DNA from: Komarekiella delphini-convector SJRDD-AB1
Lineage (GTDB): Bacteria; Cyanobacteriota; Cyanobacteriia; Cyanobacteriales; Nostocaceae
Length of the DNA stretch: 33,314 nucleotides
Reading direction: 5' to 3'
Assembly (NCBI RefSeq): GCF_014831675.1
Contig: NZ_VJXY01000063.1
Span: 1-33,314, forward strand
Every line of letters begins with the position of its first letter. Position 1 is the stretch's first letter. This document shows, in pieces, positions 15,538-23,785 of this stretch. The translations under genes and the position numbers were made by a program. The notes under the pieces were generated by a model. It was not told the origin of the DNA, ran no database searches, and worked only from the letters and a program-made list of their open reading frames with translations.

Positions 15538-16026
15538 CTAGCTTAGAGCGTTAATTGCGTAGTCGATGTAAGAATTGGCTTCTACCGCTGGATCGCCACT
15601 TAGACCGTGGTTAGCCTTGATGTACTTCAGGGCTTCAACGTACCAGCTGGGAGACAGGTCAAAGGTGCGGTTGATTTCAGCTAATCCTGAAACCAAGAAG
15701 TCATCCAATGGGCCTGTGCCGCCTACAACTAAGGAATAGGTAACAATCCGCAGGTAATAGCCGATGTCACGCACACACTTAGCTTTACCAGTGTTGGTAG
15801 AAGCGAAGTTAGGGCCTTGCTGTTGGGTGGTGTAAGGGAACTTGTTGTACACCGCTTGAGCTGCGCCTTCAGCCAAACGTTGAGCGTTGGCGGTCAAGCT
15901 TTTTGCTGCTTCCATGCTAGCTGGAGCTTGGCGGAAACGACCAAAAGCAACTTGAAGCTCTGTGCTGGATAGAAAGCGACCTTGAGAATCTGCGGCTGCG
16001 ACTGCTTCGGTAAGAGGCGTTTTCAT
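15538..16026 (-). CDS. cpcA: C-phycocyanin alpha subunit
   Basis: 162 residues from ATG at 16026, the standard CpcA length, starting [21 protein letters not shown] longer frame to 16083 covers the ribosome-binding site (gggag at 16038-16042) and is rejected. The bilin-binding Cys84 lies in [20 protein letters not shown], and the C terminus is the usual [10 protein letters not shown]. With CpcB it forms the alpha-beta unit of the phycocyanin discs; Cys84 is served by the CpcE/CpcF lyase encoded in the same region. It lies 90 bp after cpcB. No phycoerythrin or phycoerythrocyanin signature is present. Confidence 0.96.
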   Translation of the reverse strand: MKTPLTEAVAAADSQGRFLSSTELQVAFGRFRQAPASMEAAKSLTANAQRLAEGAAQAVYNKFPYTTQQQGPNFASTNTGKAKCVRDIGYYLRIVTYSLVVGGTGPLDDFLVSGLAEINRTFDLSPSWYVEALKYIKANHGLSGDPAVEANSYIDYAINALS

Positions 16027-16116
16027 GGGTTTGGTATCTCCCTTTTTACAATCTTGTTGAAATTTGTTTTGTTCAACTGACAATTGTCAGTTAATAGCTA
16101 ATAGCGGTGATTGGGT

Positions 16117-16635
16117 TTAGCCTACTGCTGATGCTGCACGGTCAAAGTAACTAGCAACTTCAGACATTAGAGCACTACAATCGCCTCTGGTGATACCGTT
16201 AGGATCGCCAGCAATAGCTAAAGCAGCTTCCTTCATTTTTTGCACGCCAACTGCTACAGAAGCGCCAGGAGTTCCTAGAGCCAAGTAGGTTTCGCGCAGA
16301 CCGTTCAGACAACGATCATCCAATACACTTGCATCACCTGCGAAGATTGCATAGGTAACATAGCGTAGGATGATTTCCATATCCCGCAAGCAAGCTGCCA
16401 TCCGGCGGTTGGTGTAAGCATTACCACCAGGAGCAATTAACTGGGGTTGTTCAGCAAACAGAGCGCGAGCCGCATTGGCAACAATTGCAGAGGAGTTGCT
16501 GGTAATCCGGTTAACGGTATCCGCACGCTTGTTGCCATCACGAACAATAGCGCTCAGAGCATCCAACTGAGCGGCGCTGAGGTATTCACCACGTGCATCA
16601 GCTTGGGAAACTACTTTTGCAAATGCATCTAACAT
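16117..16635 (-). CDS. cpcB: C-phycocyanin beta subunit
   Basis: 172 residues, the standard CpcB length. The two bilin cysteines are Cys82 ([19 protein letters not shown]) and Cys153 ([14 protein letters not shown]). Asn72 ([10 protein letters not shown]), the residue methylated by CpcM, is kept. It is phycocyanin rather than phycoerythrin: the extra PE cysteines near residues 50 and 61 and the PE insertion before the last cysteine are absent. It is the first gene of the operon, after a 458-bp gap likely to carry the promoter, and aggag precedes the ATG. Cys82 is normally loaded by an S-type lyase and Cys153 by a T-type lyase, both of which occur in this window. Confidence 0.96.
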   Translation of the reverse strand: MLDAFAKVVSQADARGEYLSAAQLDALSAIVRDGNKRADTVNRITSNSSAIVANAARALFAEQPQLIAPGGNAYTNRRMAACLRDMEIILRYVTYAIFAGDASVLDDRCLNGLRETYLALGTPGASVAVGVQKMKEAALAIAGDPNGITRGDCSALMSEVASYFDRAASAVG

Positions 16636-17093
16636 TGCTTCAATCTCCTAATTTGCTTAGTTAACAACTGTTTTGTTCAAAAGAAGGCTTCAGTTGAGTA
16701 AGTTTGATGTCAGACAGTCTGAGCCACTTGGAAAAGACCAACAACAGACATCCAAGGTATAAGTTTAAGGTTTCCAGCGTTTCTAATTAAATTTTTTTTT
16801 ACAAAACTTCAAATTTATATGAGCGACTGGAAAACCTGATTAAGATGTTGTTTTTTCCTTCCAAGTACTCTTTATACAATGCTGCCGTGTCATTGTTTAT
16901 TACAAATTATTGTGATGTTTTTTAATTTCCTTTACAAAACTTAATCTTATTCTCTGTAGATATAATAACATTGTGTTTTAAATAACACTTAAGTACACGG
17001 ATCAATCAATAAAATCAGCCCAGAGATAGAAGGCGGGATTGGGCGCTGGGGAATGGGGAATGGGAATAATTAATGACTCCTATCTCCTGCTCA
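16636..17093. promoter_or_regulatory. Upstream region of the cpc operon
   Basis: 458 bp without a gene, AT-rich, between the pebB stop and the cpcB start. It should contain the cpcB promoter and a long leader. A TATAAA-like minus-strand box is at about 16871-16876 but has no convincing -35 partner. A heptamer-type stretch (ggggaatggggaatgg) lies at about 17047-17063, near the pebB end. No known chromatic-acclimation box could be assigned with confidence. Confidence 0.45.
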
Positions 17094-17837
17094 CTAGACG
17101 GTTGTCAATTTTCTCTCTAAATCAAATAAAAACCCGTGAATATACTCCTCCGTCCATTCAGCCCCATAGAAGCGCTTGAACATGCCTCGTGCAGGGTCTT
17201 TTTCAGCTCGATATCGTAGGTAACGTAGTTGCGCTTGCTCAATGGTTGCTAAATGTTGAGCATCAGTTATGGGTTCTGCCTGCTCTACGAAATCTAGGTA
17301 AGCTTTCAGATAGTCTTGGAAAGCAGCAAATACGCGAGTTTCTACAACAGCAGTTTCCTGAGGACGAGTCCAAAGGAAAGCGGGAGAGAAAAAGGGTCGT
17401 GCTTCTTCAGGAAAATCTCCTCCCCAAGTTAAATGCTGTTGGTGGGTGTGGAAAATGGGCAGGATTGGGTCGGTATACTTTGCTTGATATGTCGGCTCAT
17501 CCCGAAATAGGGGTTGCATATCTAGGGCGATTAGGTGTCCTCCTGGCAACGTCACCAAATCCGCACCGAAAAAGGGTAAGTCGTAGTTAAGACGTGGAAA
17601 AATCACAAAATTGAGCACTTGTAGCGAATTACCACCCTGCACGTGAGCTGCTCGAATTTGCCGCAATTTTACAGTTTGAAAGGCATAACTAGTGGTGACA
17701 ACTTCTTCCTGATTCTTTCCTTTGCCTACAGTAGCGCTCTTAGACTCAAATCCAGTGGGAATAGGATAGGGTTGCAAGTTCAAGCGCGATCGCATGTAGG
17801 AAATTGCATAGTCGAGAAATGGCTGATAAAGTGTCAT
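17094..17837 (-). CDS. pebB: Phycoerythrobilin:ferredoxin oxidoreductase PebB
   Basis: 247 residues from ATG at 17837 ([20 protein letters not shown]); an upstream GTG/ATG-type extension to 17873 lacks family similarity. The ferredoxin-dependent bilin reductase fold is shown by [20 protein letters not shown] (conserved acidic residues Asp86 and Asp93), [13 protein letters not shown], and the C-terminal [20 protein letters not shown]. It reduces 15,16-dihydrobiliverdin to phycoerythrobilin. The order pebA-pebB, 79 bp apart on the same strand, is the standard operon and supports the assignment. It lies directly upstream of the phycocyanin operon, on the same strand. Confidence 0.92.
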   Translation of the reverse strand: MTLYQPFLDYAISYMRSRLNLQPYPIPTGFESKSATVGKGKNQEEVVTTSYAFQTVKLRQIRAAHVQGGNSLQVLNFVIFPRLNYDLPFFGADLVTLPGGHLIALDMQPLFRDEPTYQAKYTDPILPIFHTHQQHLTWGGDFPEEARPFFSPAFLWTRPQETAVVETRVFAAFQDYLKAYLDFVEQAEPITDAQHLATIEQAQLRYLRYRAEKDPARGMFKRFYGAEWTEEYIHGFLFDLERKLTTV

Positions 17838-17916
17838 CTGAAGTATGAAGTGTAAAGTTTGAAACAGGCACAACAGTATTTTCTTCTTTCTCGTCTATCC
17901 TTTTGTCCCTCTGCGA

Positions 17917-18651
17917 TCATCTTTTGTTCGTACCGACTGCTAGAGGAACAGCGTCTTCAAATAAAAATTCATGAAGGAATCGCTCTGCCCATTCATGACC
18001 AAAGTAACTGCTAAATAGACCAGATGCCGGATCGCGGTCTGCACTATATTGGTCATAGTCTTTTTGAGCTTTGACAATCTGCTGAATATCTTCTGGATCT
18101 TGCAGCGCTTGGGCATCTGCTAGCATTTGCCAGTACAAATTTAAATAATCTTGAAAAGCTGCAAAAACACGCGTTGCAACTGTTTCTGGGTCTGTTTTGG
18201 CAAACAATAAATATTTAGAAAAATACTGATTGGCATCGTAAAACTTCATTTCTAAGTTTTGTGCTAGATCTGGGTATTTATCATGCAGAGATTTCAGCGG
18301 GACTATGTATTTTCTTTGATAATCTTCATCCTGAAATAGAGGTTGAAAATCAAGCACAATCAGATTTTTAACTTTACCAAAAGATAAAAAATCAATTCCT
18401 AACAGCGGTAAATCGTAGTGATGGCTGGGATAAATTACACTATTAAAAATTTGGGCACTTTCCCCTGCATCAATGTATGTATAGCGAATTTTCCGCAACT
18501 CTGGGCATTGGTAACACCAACTGCGAATAGTTGCGGGATTTCTGCCGCGATCGCTAACTTTGAATTCCAAACCAGGCTCAATTGCCCTACTTTGTAAATC
18601 AAACCGCCCAAACAGCTCTTTTTCCAAAAATTCCAGGAAAGGTTTATACAT
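17917..18651 (-). CDS. pebA: 15,16-dihydrobiliverdin:ferredoxin oxidoreductase PebA
   Basis: 244 residues starting MYKPFLEFLEKELFGRFDLQ, close to the usual PebA length. Bilin reductase motifs are IFNSVIYPSHHYDLPLLGID (acidic residues Asp80 and Asp87), LIVLDFQPLFQDEDYQ and DPASGLFSSYFGHEWAERFL. PebA reduces biliverdin IX-alpha at C15=C16, and the product passes to PebB. It is the first gene of the pebAB pair. Upstream lies an octamer tandem array and then the S-type lyase gene on the same strand. The presence of pebAB means the organism can make phycoerythrobilin, although no phycoerythrin subunit gene is in the window. Confidence 0.92.
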   Translation of the reverse strand: MYKPFLEFLEKELFGRFDLQSRAIEPGLEFKVSDRGRNPATIRSWCYQCPELRKIRYTYIDAGESAQIFNSVIYPSHHYDLPLLGIDFLSFGKVKNLIVLDFQPLFQDEDYQRKYIVPLKSLHDKYPDLAQNLEMKFYDANQYFSKYLLFAKTDPETVATRVFAAFQDYLNLYWQMLADAQALQDPEDIQQIVKAQKDYDQYSADRDPASGLFSSYFGHEWAERFLHEFLFEDAVPLAVGTNKR

Positions 18652-18758
18652 GGAGCATGATTTGTTAACCCTTCGATAGAAAATAAGGGATGTGTATCAT
18701 GCAAGTCTCATTTCTTAGAAACAAAGCAACATTCCGTAATGGTCAACAGTGCTGAGTG

Positions 18759-18794
18759 CTGTTAGCGGATAGCTATGGTTTAGCCCGTGCTGAG
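18759..18794 (+). repeat. Dispersed repeat, copy 2
   Basis: It contains the same ctgttagcggatagctatgg core as 4773-4809 in the opposite orientation. It is immediately followed by the octamer array. Confidence 0.7.
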
Positions 18795-18806
18795 TCACCA
18801 TTTATT

Positions 18807-18957
18807 CTCCCCCTGCTCCCCTGCTCCTCTACTCCCCTGCTCCTCTGCTCCCCTGCTCCCCTACTCCCCTGCTCCCCTGCTCCTCTACTCCCCTACTCCC
18901 CTGCTCCTCTGCTCCTCTACTCTCCCTGCTCGCTCATTCCCCATTCCCCTATCCCCT
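18807..18957. repeat. Octamer (tcccctgc) then heptamer (cattccc) tandem array
   Basis: About fifteen 8-bp units of tcccctgc, tcctctgc or tcctctac run head to tail to about 18930, and are followed by a few cattccc-type heptamers. It lies between the S-type lyase stop and pebA. Frames across it give only Pro/Leu/Ser repeats and are not genes. Confidence 0.9.
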
Positions 18958-19530
18958 AGCATGATTCCGGCTGATCATCTGCTCTAACACTTCTTGGGAA
19001 ACACAGCGGCGCTCAGAGCAATAAGTCATCAAGTTGACTCCGTTCATCATCCGTACGGTACTGACTCTAACTCGAAAATCATCCGTAACAAACCAACAAC
19101 GCTCTTGACCTTGGTTATTGTCATAGTCAGTATCTATAGTCAACACTCCATCATCAGCAAACCGATACCGACTCACAACTGGAATGCTCTCAACATAGCC
19201 TTGATTACGGATTAGTTTTCCAGAACGATTTGTTTCGTCGTCAGGAACATCAACCAAAATGGCAGCATTATCAGTATTCAACAGCCTCACATCTAGGTTA
19301 GCCTGCCATGAAAAGCTAGCACCTCCAGTTGCTTTAGTAGGGTCTATCCCTTGTGCTGTACAGACTTCTTTGACTCTCGGATCATCCTTTTCCATAACCA
19401 TAATTGTCAAATTCGACTCTCCTGATTCATCCGCTGCTGAGTCAAAGTGATGAACAGAGCGTTCTGTAAACCATGTCCCTTCACTTTTACGAAAGAAATC
19501 AATCATGGTTAAAGGTGGTATTAGATACAT
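18949..19530 (-). CDS. CpcS/CpeS-family phycobiliprotein lyase
   Basis: 193 residues; an internal Met at 19506 (MIDFFRKSEGTWFTERSVHH) starts at the family's usual point, but gagg lies before the ATG at 19530, so the start is uncertain by eight residues. The lipocalin-like S-type lyase pattern is clear: FFRKSEGTWFTERSVHHF, GGASFSWQANLD, RSGKLIRNQGYVESIPVVSR, YRFADDGVLTIDTDYDN and ERCWFVTDDFRVRVSTVR. Such lyases attach bilins to the Cys82-equivalent of beta and allophycocyanin-type subunits. It differs from the CpeS at 25226, so it may be CpeU or a CpcS/CpcU-type protein. It stands upstream of pebA on the same strand, which suggests a linked role. Confidence 0.85.
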   Translation of the reverse strand: MYLIPPLTMIDFFRKSEGTWFTERSVHHFDSAADESGESNLTIMVMEKDDPRVKEVCTAQGIDPTKATGGASFSWQANLDVRLLNTDNAAILVDVPDDETNRSGKLIRNQGYVESIPVVSRYRFADDGVLTIDTDYDNNQGQERCWFVTDDFRVRVSTVRMMNGVNLMTYCSERRCVSQEVLEQMISRNHARG

Positions 19531-19708
19531 CTTTTCTTAAACCTCATTTTTAAAAGTTAGGATTCTTGAGTGAGGAGTTAAGAAACAAATTTTTAACTTA
19601 CAATTCCTAACTCTTAACTTTTAGTAAGAGTAGGGCTGCTTTAATTGCGATTAAATTTCATCTCTTACTCTAAAGTGTAGAATACTCCAAAAGCCTTATT
19701 TTAATCAG

Positions 19709-20533
19709 ATGATAAATAGTGAAATTCAAAATATTACTAGCGAACGCCCCAGTCCAACTCCAGAAATCTTATCAGCCCTCAAAGCTGGACTTGCTCTAGA
19801 ACAACTAGATTTATATAAATTCAATTTGAGGGGAGTCGATTTACAACAGGCTAACCTCAGTAAAGCCAAGCTACTAGGAGCCGACCTGAGCGAAGCGGTC
19901 TTAAGTGATGCAAATCTGAGTGGGGCTGATCTGCGAGGAGCTAACCTACGGGGAGCCGATCTAAGTGGAGCTAATTTGCAGGGAGCCTATTTAAACCGTG
20001 CTGACCTTGAGCAAGCGAATCTCAGTGGTGCGAACTTAGAAGCAGCTAAATTGCAAGTAGCACGTTATGATACAAAAACGAAATGGCCCCAAGACTTTAA
20101 CTATAAAGCTTCTGGAGCAGTGGGGCCTGGTGCTAATCTTAATGGTGCTTTTCTCAATACAGCTTCTTTAAGGGATGCGGATCTGCAAGGTGCTAATCTG
20201 CGTGGAGCCTACTTGAGTGGTGCTGACTTGACAGGAGCCAATTTACAAGGTGCGGCTTTGAGTGGTGCTGACTTGAGTAGAGCCTATTTGACAGGTGCTT
20301 GCTTGCGGAATGCTCGATTGAATGGAGCTGATTTGCGGAATACAGATTTGCGAGCAGCGGATCTAAGTGACGCAGCAATGGAACATCTTCAGAGTGTTGC
20401 TGGAGCAGATTTCACGCTTGTCCTTGGACTCACAGACGCGGCTAAAGCGATGCTTCACAGCCTTCCGCCTTCAGAACTCGATGTTTGGAACGCTTACACC
20501 CGCAGAACAACCCGTGAAAGTTTGAGTAATTGA
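19709..20533 (+). CDS. Pentapeptide repeat protein
   Basis: 274 residues. From about residue 48 to 122 and again from 144 to 228 the chain is almost entirely A(D/N)LXX pentapeptides (ANLSGADLRGANLRGADLSG and similar), which fold as a right-handed quadrilateral beta-helix. A 20-residue non-repeat insert (RYDTKTKWPQDFNYKASG) interrupts the helix, a common feature in cyanobacterial members. The C terminus (about 235-274) is non-repetitive. Pentapeptide proteins are abundant in cyanobacteria and mostly lack known functions. It is divergent from the S-type lyase gene, with 178 bp between. No functional link to phycobilisomes can be shown. Confidence 0.9.
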   Translation: MINSEIQNITSERPSPTPEILSALKAGLALEQLDLYKFNLRGVDLQQANLSKAKLLGADLSEAVLSDANLSGADLRGANLRGADLSGANLQGAYLNRADLEQANLSGANLEAAKLQVARYDTKTKWPQDFNYKASGAVGPGANLNGAFLNTASLRDADLQGANLRGAYLSGADLTGANLQGAALSGADLSRAYLTGACLRNARLNGADLRNTDLRAADLSDAAMEHLQSVAGADFTLVLGLTDAAKAMLHSLPPSELDVWNAYTRRTTRESLSN

Positions 20534-20628
20534 CCAAATAATTTCTAATTCGCTCTGGGGCTACGTAACACTACGTTCTAAGCGTAGCTATGCCACAGGC
20601 TTTACGTAATTCATAATTACGGCTCTTA

Positions 20629-20680
20629 ATTACGAATTACGAATTACAAATTACGAATTACGAATTACGAATTACGAATT
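20629..20680. repeat. Heptamer tandem repeat (attacga)
   Basis: Six or seven attacga units in a row after the pentapeptide gene. The unit is the complement-related form of the gtaattc array before the MocR gene. Confidence 0.85.
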
Positions 20681-20707
20681 ATTTTGACCAGTTGCACTGT
20701 AGCGAGT

Positions 20708-20908
20708 TTATAACGACTGCCAGTTTAGTTTTAGGAGTGCTAAAAATGTAGCGTATCCTTCAGAAAAACCGGGTGGATCAGGTACAAGATATTGGGGAAA
20801 ATCTTTATATGATCGCCAAGGTTCCGAAGCATTATGCCGCAAATGTAAGGCACATTCTGAGGAGCCTGGTGGTCGCCAAGTCATTTGTCCAGAGGGGATA
20901 TCAGTCAC
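20708..20908 (-). CDS. Small conserved-looking hypothetical protein
   Basis: 66 residues from a GTG at 20908, with AGGAG (20915-20919) six bases upstream, a textbook ribosome-binding site. The sequence looks like a folded protein rather than noise: Pro- and aromatic-rich, with MTWRPPGSSECALHLRHN and DFPQYLVPDPPGFSEGYATF. I do not recognise a family. A plus-strand frame over the same bases (20773-21009) is less protein-like and has no ribosome-binding site. The gene lies between the pentapeptide gene and the HEAT gene, and reads in the same direction as the latter. It may belong to a short HEAT-gene transcript. Confidence 0.55.
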   Translation of the reverse strand: MTDIPSGQMTWRPPGSSECALHLRHNASEPWRSYKDFPQYLVPDPPGFSEGYATFLALLKLNWQSL

Positions 20909-20914
20909 AAATGT

Positions 20915-20919
20915 CTCCT
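20915..20919 (-). promoter_or_regulatory. Ribosome-binding site for the 66-residue gene
   Basis: AGGAG six bases before the GTG at 20908. It is the main argument that this small minus-strand frame is translated. Confidence 0.5.
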
Positions 20920-21078
20920 GATATTGAAAAAGTTAATCTTTTATTCCAGCTTTTGGCAGACTATCCAGATATTTCTGTCAAGATTTATATGTTTTTGGTA
21001 AATTTTTGATGTTTAGAGTGTATTTGCTAGTACTCACCTGAATTTTCTAACGTCCAATAAATCCTAAAATCTAGCACT

Positions 21079-21762
21079 CTATTGTGGCGACAAGTCTTCT
21101 AAAGTAGCTCCAACAACTCGATGATCTGTATCTTGTCTGAGTTGTTCCAACGCTGCTTTTGCTTGCGGTTGGTCAAATCGTTTGAGAGCATAGGCTACTC
21201 GTACACGCATCCGCCAAGATTCATCATTCACCAAATTCAGCAGTTGAGATAACGCCGCAGCATGTTGACTAGAATTAGCTAGTAAGCCAAGTGCATCAAC
21301 AGACGATTCTTGAACTGTGAAGTCTTCATCTTGTAAACCTTGAACGCAGATATCAAATAGTTCTTCAGGACAATCCATTTCGGCTATAGCTGCCAAAATG
21401 CTGCGCCGTACTAGCCAGTGGTCATCTTGATAAAATGCCAGAACTAGATGAGAAACTGCTACTCTGCCAAATAGCGATAAAGAATTTGCTGCCTCAGCTC
21501 GCACGTTAGGGGTATCGTCAAACTTCATGATTTGCATCAAGGCGGCAAAAGATTCTGCTGATTGTTGGCTACCCAGACCTCTTGCCACAAAGGAACGTAC
21601 CAGAAATTCTGAGTCTTGGAGTTTACTAGTTAACAGAGGAACTGCAACTTCTGATTCATAATCTTTGAGAGCGGCGATCGCCTTTAAGCGGTACTGAAAA
21701 TCTGGATTTTTCAGTTCGGCTTTAATTTGATGAATTTCCATACGCGTATTTGGTAGGGTCAT
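21079..21762 (-). CDS. HEAT-repeat protein of the bilin lyase-like group
   Basis: 227 residues of six or so HEAT repeats, for example YRLKAIAALKDYESEVAVPL, FLVRSFVARGLGSQQSAESF, NVRAEAANSLSLFGRVAVSH, WLVRRSILAAIAEMD and WRMRVRVAYALKRF. This resembles the PBS-lyase HEAT families (CpcE/F, CpeY/Z, NblB), but it lacks the signature blocks of CpcE, CpcF or CpeY, so it is not one of those. Related cyanobacterial proteins are annotated only as HEAT-repeat proteins. The gene is divergent from the phycobiliprotein-like gene, with 138 bp between, so the two may be co-regulated. A CpeZ-like chaperone or lyase role is possible but unproven. Confidence 0.7.
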   Translation of the reverse strand: MTLPNTRMEIHQIKAELKNPDFQYRLKAIAALKDYESEVAVPLLTSKLQDSEFLVRSFVARGLGSQQSAESFAALMQIMKFDDTPNVRAEAANSLSLFGRVAVSHLVLAFYQDDHWLVRRSILAAIAEMDCPEELFDICVQGLQDEDFTVQESSVDALGLLANSSQHAAALSQLLNLVNDESWRMRVRVAYALKRFDQPQAKAALEQLRQDTDHRVVGATLEDLSPQ

Positions 21763-21854
21763 TCTTTAACTTTATTTTACAAATGTCAAAAAAAGGCGAT
21801 CGCATTCTCTGAAGATTGTAATAAAGGGAATTGGCATTGATTATTCTCTATCTT

Positions 21855-21900
21855 CCCCCATTCCCCATTCCCCATTCCCCATTCTCCATCCCCCATCCCA
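21855..21900. repeat. Heptamer tandem repeat (cattccc) touching a start codon
   Basis: Six cattccc-type units, degenerating at the end, run up to the base before the ATG at 21901. The gene therefore has no ordinary ribosome-binding site; the repeat is its leader. Confidence 0.85.
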
Positions 21901-22476
21901 ATGACTCAATTAAGCGAAACCGTTAAAGAATTAATCGCCAAAGCCAGAATTGTCAGCTTTACTGAGTGGGAACAGTCCCATCCAAAAGCTGCGATTGCCA
22001 TATTTCAAGCTGCAGACGATGCAGGTCGCTATCTGAGTGACGAAGATTTGATGCAGATTCAAAACTTGTCACCGGATAATTCGGCATTTATTCCTGTTGC
22101 TCAATGTTTACGCGATCGCGCAGCCGAAATTGTTGATGAAGCCAGAGAACAAGTTTTGGCGACTTATCCCGAAATTGTCCAACCTGGAGGAGGTCTTTAT
22201 CCCCCTGAACGCGCTCAAGCCTGCTGGCGAGACTTTTGGCATTTTCTTTGCTGTATTACCTATGGCATAGCAGCTAGCCACACCAGCTATACCAGTTCCA
22301 CAGGATTACACCACATGAACTTGCTCTATCAGGAATTACAAGTTCCTTTAGATGCAATGGTTTTGGGTTTAAAAAGCATCAAAGCAGCAAGTTTGAAACG
22401 ATGCGAACCCAATCAGCAAGAAGCTCTTACTCCCTATTTTGACCATTTAATTAGCAAATTAGCGGCTTTCCAATAA
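21901..22476 (+). CDS. Divergent phycobiliprotein-like protein
   Basis: 191 residues of the phycobilisome (globin-like) family but far from every standard subunit. The core QACWRDFWHFLCCITYGIAA aligns with the CpcB block [20 protein letters not shown]: the bilin cysteine (Cys108) and the following Arg-Asp are kept. The N-terminal helices (AIAIFQAADDAGRYLSDEDL) also match, and EIVQPGGGLYPPERA matches the [10 protein letters not shown] loop, with the methylated Asn lost. LHHMNLLYQELQVPLDAMVL fits the next helix. Extra cysteines are at 69, 117, 118 and 168. It faces the HEAT gene and precedes cpeC. It could be a minor bilin-bearing subunit, a bilin carrier or an assembly factor; none is established. 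Confidence 0.8.
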   Translation: MTQLSETVKELIAKARIVSFTEWEQSHPKAAIAIFQAADDAGRYLSDEDLMQIQNLSPDNSAFIPVAQCLRDRAAEIVDEAREQVLATYPEIVQPGGGLYPPERAQACWRDFWHFLCCITYGIAASHTSYTSSTGLHHMNLLYQELQVPLDAMVLGLKSIKAASLKRCEPNQQEALTPYFDHLISKLAAFQ

Positions 22477-22921
22477 TCAAGGAGAAAGGAGATAGGAGTT
22501 ATTAATTATTCTCTTCCCCACTTCCCATTTCCCATGCCCAATAACTCCATGCCACTTGTGGGATGGAGTTTTTTATCTCATAGCCTTGAGTCATGAGATG
22601 AAACGCTTAATTTTCTGTTAATGTTCCCGATTGTACTTGGGCGGTTATTAACAGTACCATCGCCTGTAAAGTAATTACCATTCCAATACTAAAAAAAAGC
22701 TGAAATTCTTATAAAGGATCATTTAACTTAACAATTATTAACAAATATAACTTCAGCAACGTATCAGAATGTGTAAAGGCATAGATGTAAAAACTCAAAT
22801 CATCAAGATTAGAAAAATTTAAAGGCTTTATGGCCTTTCTTCGTCAGAATGATGTAAAGTTTTTTGACATCTGCTGAAATTATTCTCATAAAATTTTGTT
22901 GTTAATTGGGAGATAGTTTGA
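22477..22921. promoter_or_regulatory. Upstream region of the cpe linker operon
   Basis: 445 bp without a gene. It starts with a terminator (22543-22574), then an AT-rich stretch holding a hairpin aaaggc...gccttt at 22821-22838, and two gtaaag motifs at about 22777 and 22852. The cpeC promoter should lie here. No recognised light-response box was assigned. Confidence 0.45.
22543..22574 (+). terminator. Intrinsic terminator after the phycobiliprotein-like gene
   Basis: Arms aactccat (22543-22550) and atggagtt (22563-22570), extended inward by partial pairing, are followed by tttttt. It closes the transcript of the gene ending at 22476 and separates it from cpeC. Confidence 0.75.
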
Positions 22922-23785
22922 ATGGCGTTCGGATCAGCATCACGATTGGGGGTCGCTCTTTTTGAAGATACCGATCCCATTGAGCTGTGGCCAGGTCGCT
23001 CTGAAGAAGAGGTTGAAACCATAATACGAGCAGTCTACAGACAAGTTTTAGGCAATGCCTATGTGTTGGAGAGTGAACGCCTCACGGTTCCTGAATCTCA
23101 ACTCAAACGAGGTGAGATTAGCGTTCGCGAGTTTGTGCGTCAGGTTGCTAAGTCGGAACTTTACCGTTCACGTTTTTTTGATAGTTCCCCTCGCTATCGA
23201 GCGATTGAGTTGAATTTCAGACATCTCCTAGGACGTGCTCCATTAGATCTAGAAGAAACCCGCGCTCACAGCACTATTCTGGATACCAAAGGCTTTGAAG
23301 CTGATATTGATTCCTATATAAACAGCGACGAGTACCAAGAAATCTTTGGGGAAAATACCGTACCTTATATTCGGGGCTACAAAACAGAAGCTATCCAAAG
23401 TTTGGTTCAGTTTACCCACTTATTTCAACTGGTACGTGGTGCTTCTAGCAGTAGCCTCAAAGGTGACTTAGCTGGTAAACAACCGAAATTAAACAGCTTA
23501 GTAATTCAAGGCACGCCCACCCCCGTGGTTTCACCAGCTAGCAGCGGGGCTACATTCCGTAATCCAACATTTACTCCTCGCACTCGTCAAGGTGTGGGAG
23601 CAGGCGACGACGGCAAGGTCTACCGGGTTGAAGTTACTGGCTATAAAGCAAATGCGGTAAATCGGATCTCCAAATTCCGCCGCAGTAACCAAGTCTTGTT
23701 TGTACCCTACAATCAGCTTTCAGAAGAGTATCAGCGGATTCACAAACAGGGCGGACTGATTGCCAGTATTACTCCTGTTAACTAG
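22922..23785 (+). CDS. cpeC: Phycoerythrin-associated rod linker CpeC
   Basis: 287 residues. The N terminus SRLGVALFEDTDPIELWPGR, the linker domain (pfam00427, about 25-160) with [40 protein letters not shown] and NFRHLLGRAPLDLEETRAHS, and the C-terminal CpcD-type domain from about 228 (KVYRVEVTGYKANAVNRISK, FRRSNQVLFVPYNQLSEEYQ) match CpeC of Fremyella. It links phycoerythrin hexamers next to the phycocyanin part of the rod. It is the first gene of a plus-strand set cpeC-cpeE-cpeS-cpeT-cpeR; gggag precedes the ATG. Identity is well supported. Confidence 0.92.
   Translation: MAFGSASRLGVALFEDTDPIELWPGRSEEEVETIIRAVYRQVLGNAYVLESERLTVPESQLKRGEISVREFVRQVAKSELYRSRFFDSSPRYRAIELNFRHLLGRAPLDLEETRAHSTILDTKGFEADIDSYINSDEYQEIFGENTVPYIRGYKTEAIQSLVQFTHLFQLVRGASSSSLKGDLAGKQPKLNSLVIQGTPTPVVSPASSGATFRNPTFTPRTRQGVGAGDDGKVYRVEVTGYKANAVNRISKFRRSNQVLFVPYNQLSEEYQRIHKQGGLIASITPVN

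Noticed and set aside
16117-16635. Phycoerythrin or phycoerythrocyanin beta subunit
   Set aside because: Length (172), Cys82/Cys153 and the [12 protein letters not shown] block fit C-phycocyanin; the extra phycoerythrin cysteines are missing.
16920-16940. Sequence resembling a CcaR-type direct repeat (aatttcctttac) upstream of cpcB
   Set aside because: At least two mismatches to the pattern as I remember it, wrong strand for cpcB, and no ccaS or ccaR in the window.
18807-18957. Possible CRISPR array
   Set aside because: The 8-bp units are contiguous, with no spacers; no cas genes are present.
18756-18987. Pro/Leu/Ser-rich frames over the octamer array
   Set aside because: They only translate the tcccctgc repeat and have no start signals.
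20773-21009. 78-residue plus-strand frame
   Set aside because: It competes with the 66-residue minus-strand frame, which has the better ribosome-binding site and composition.
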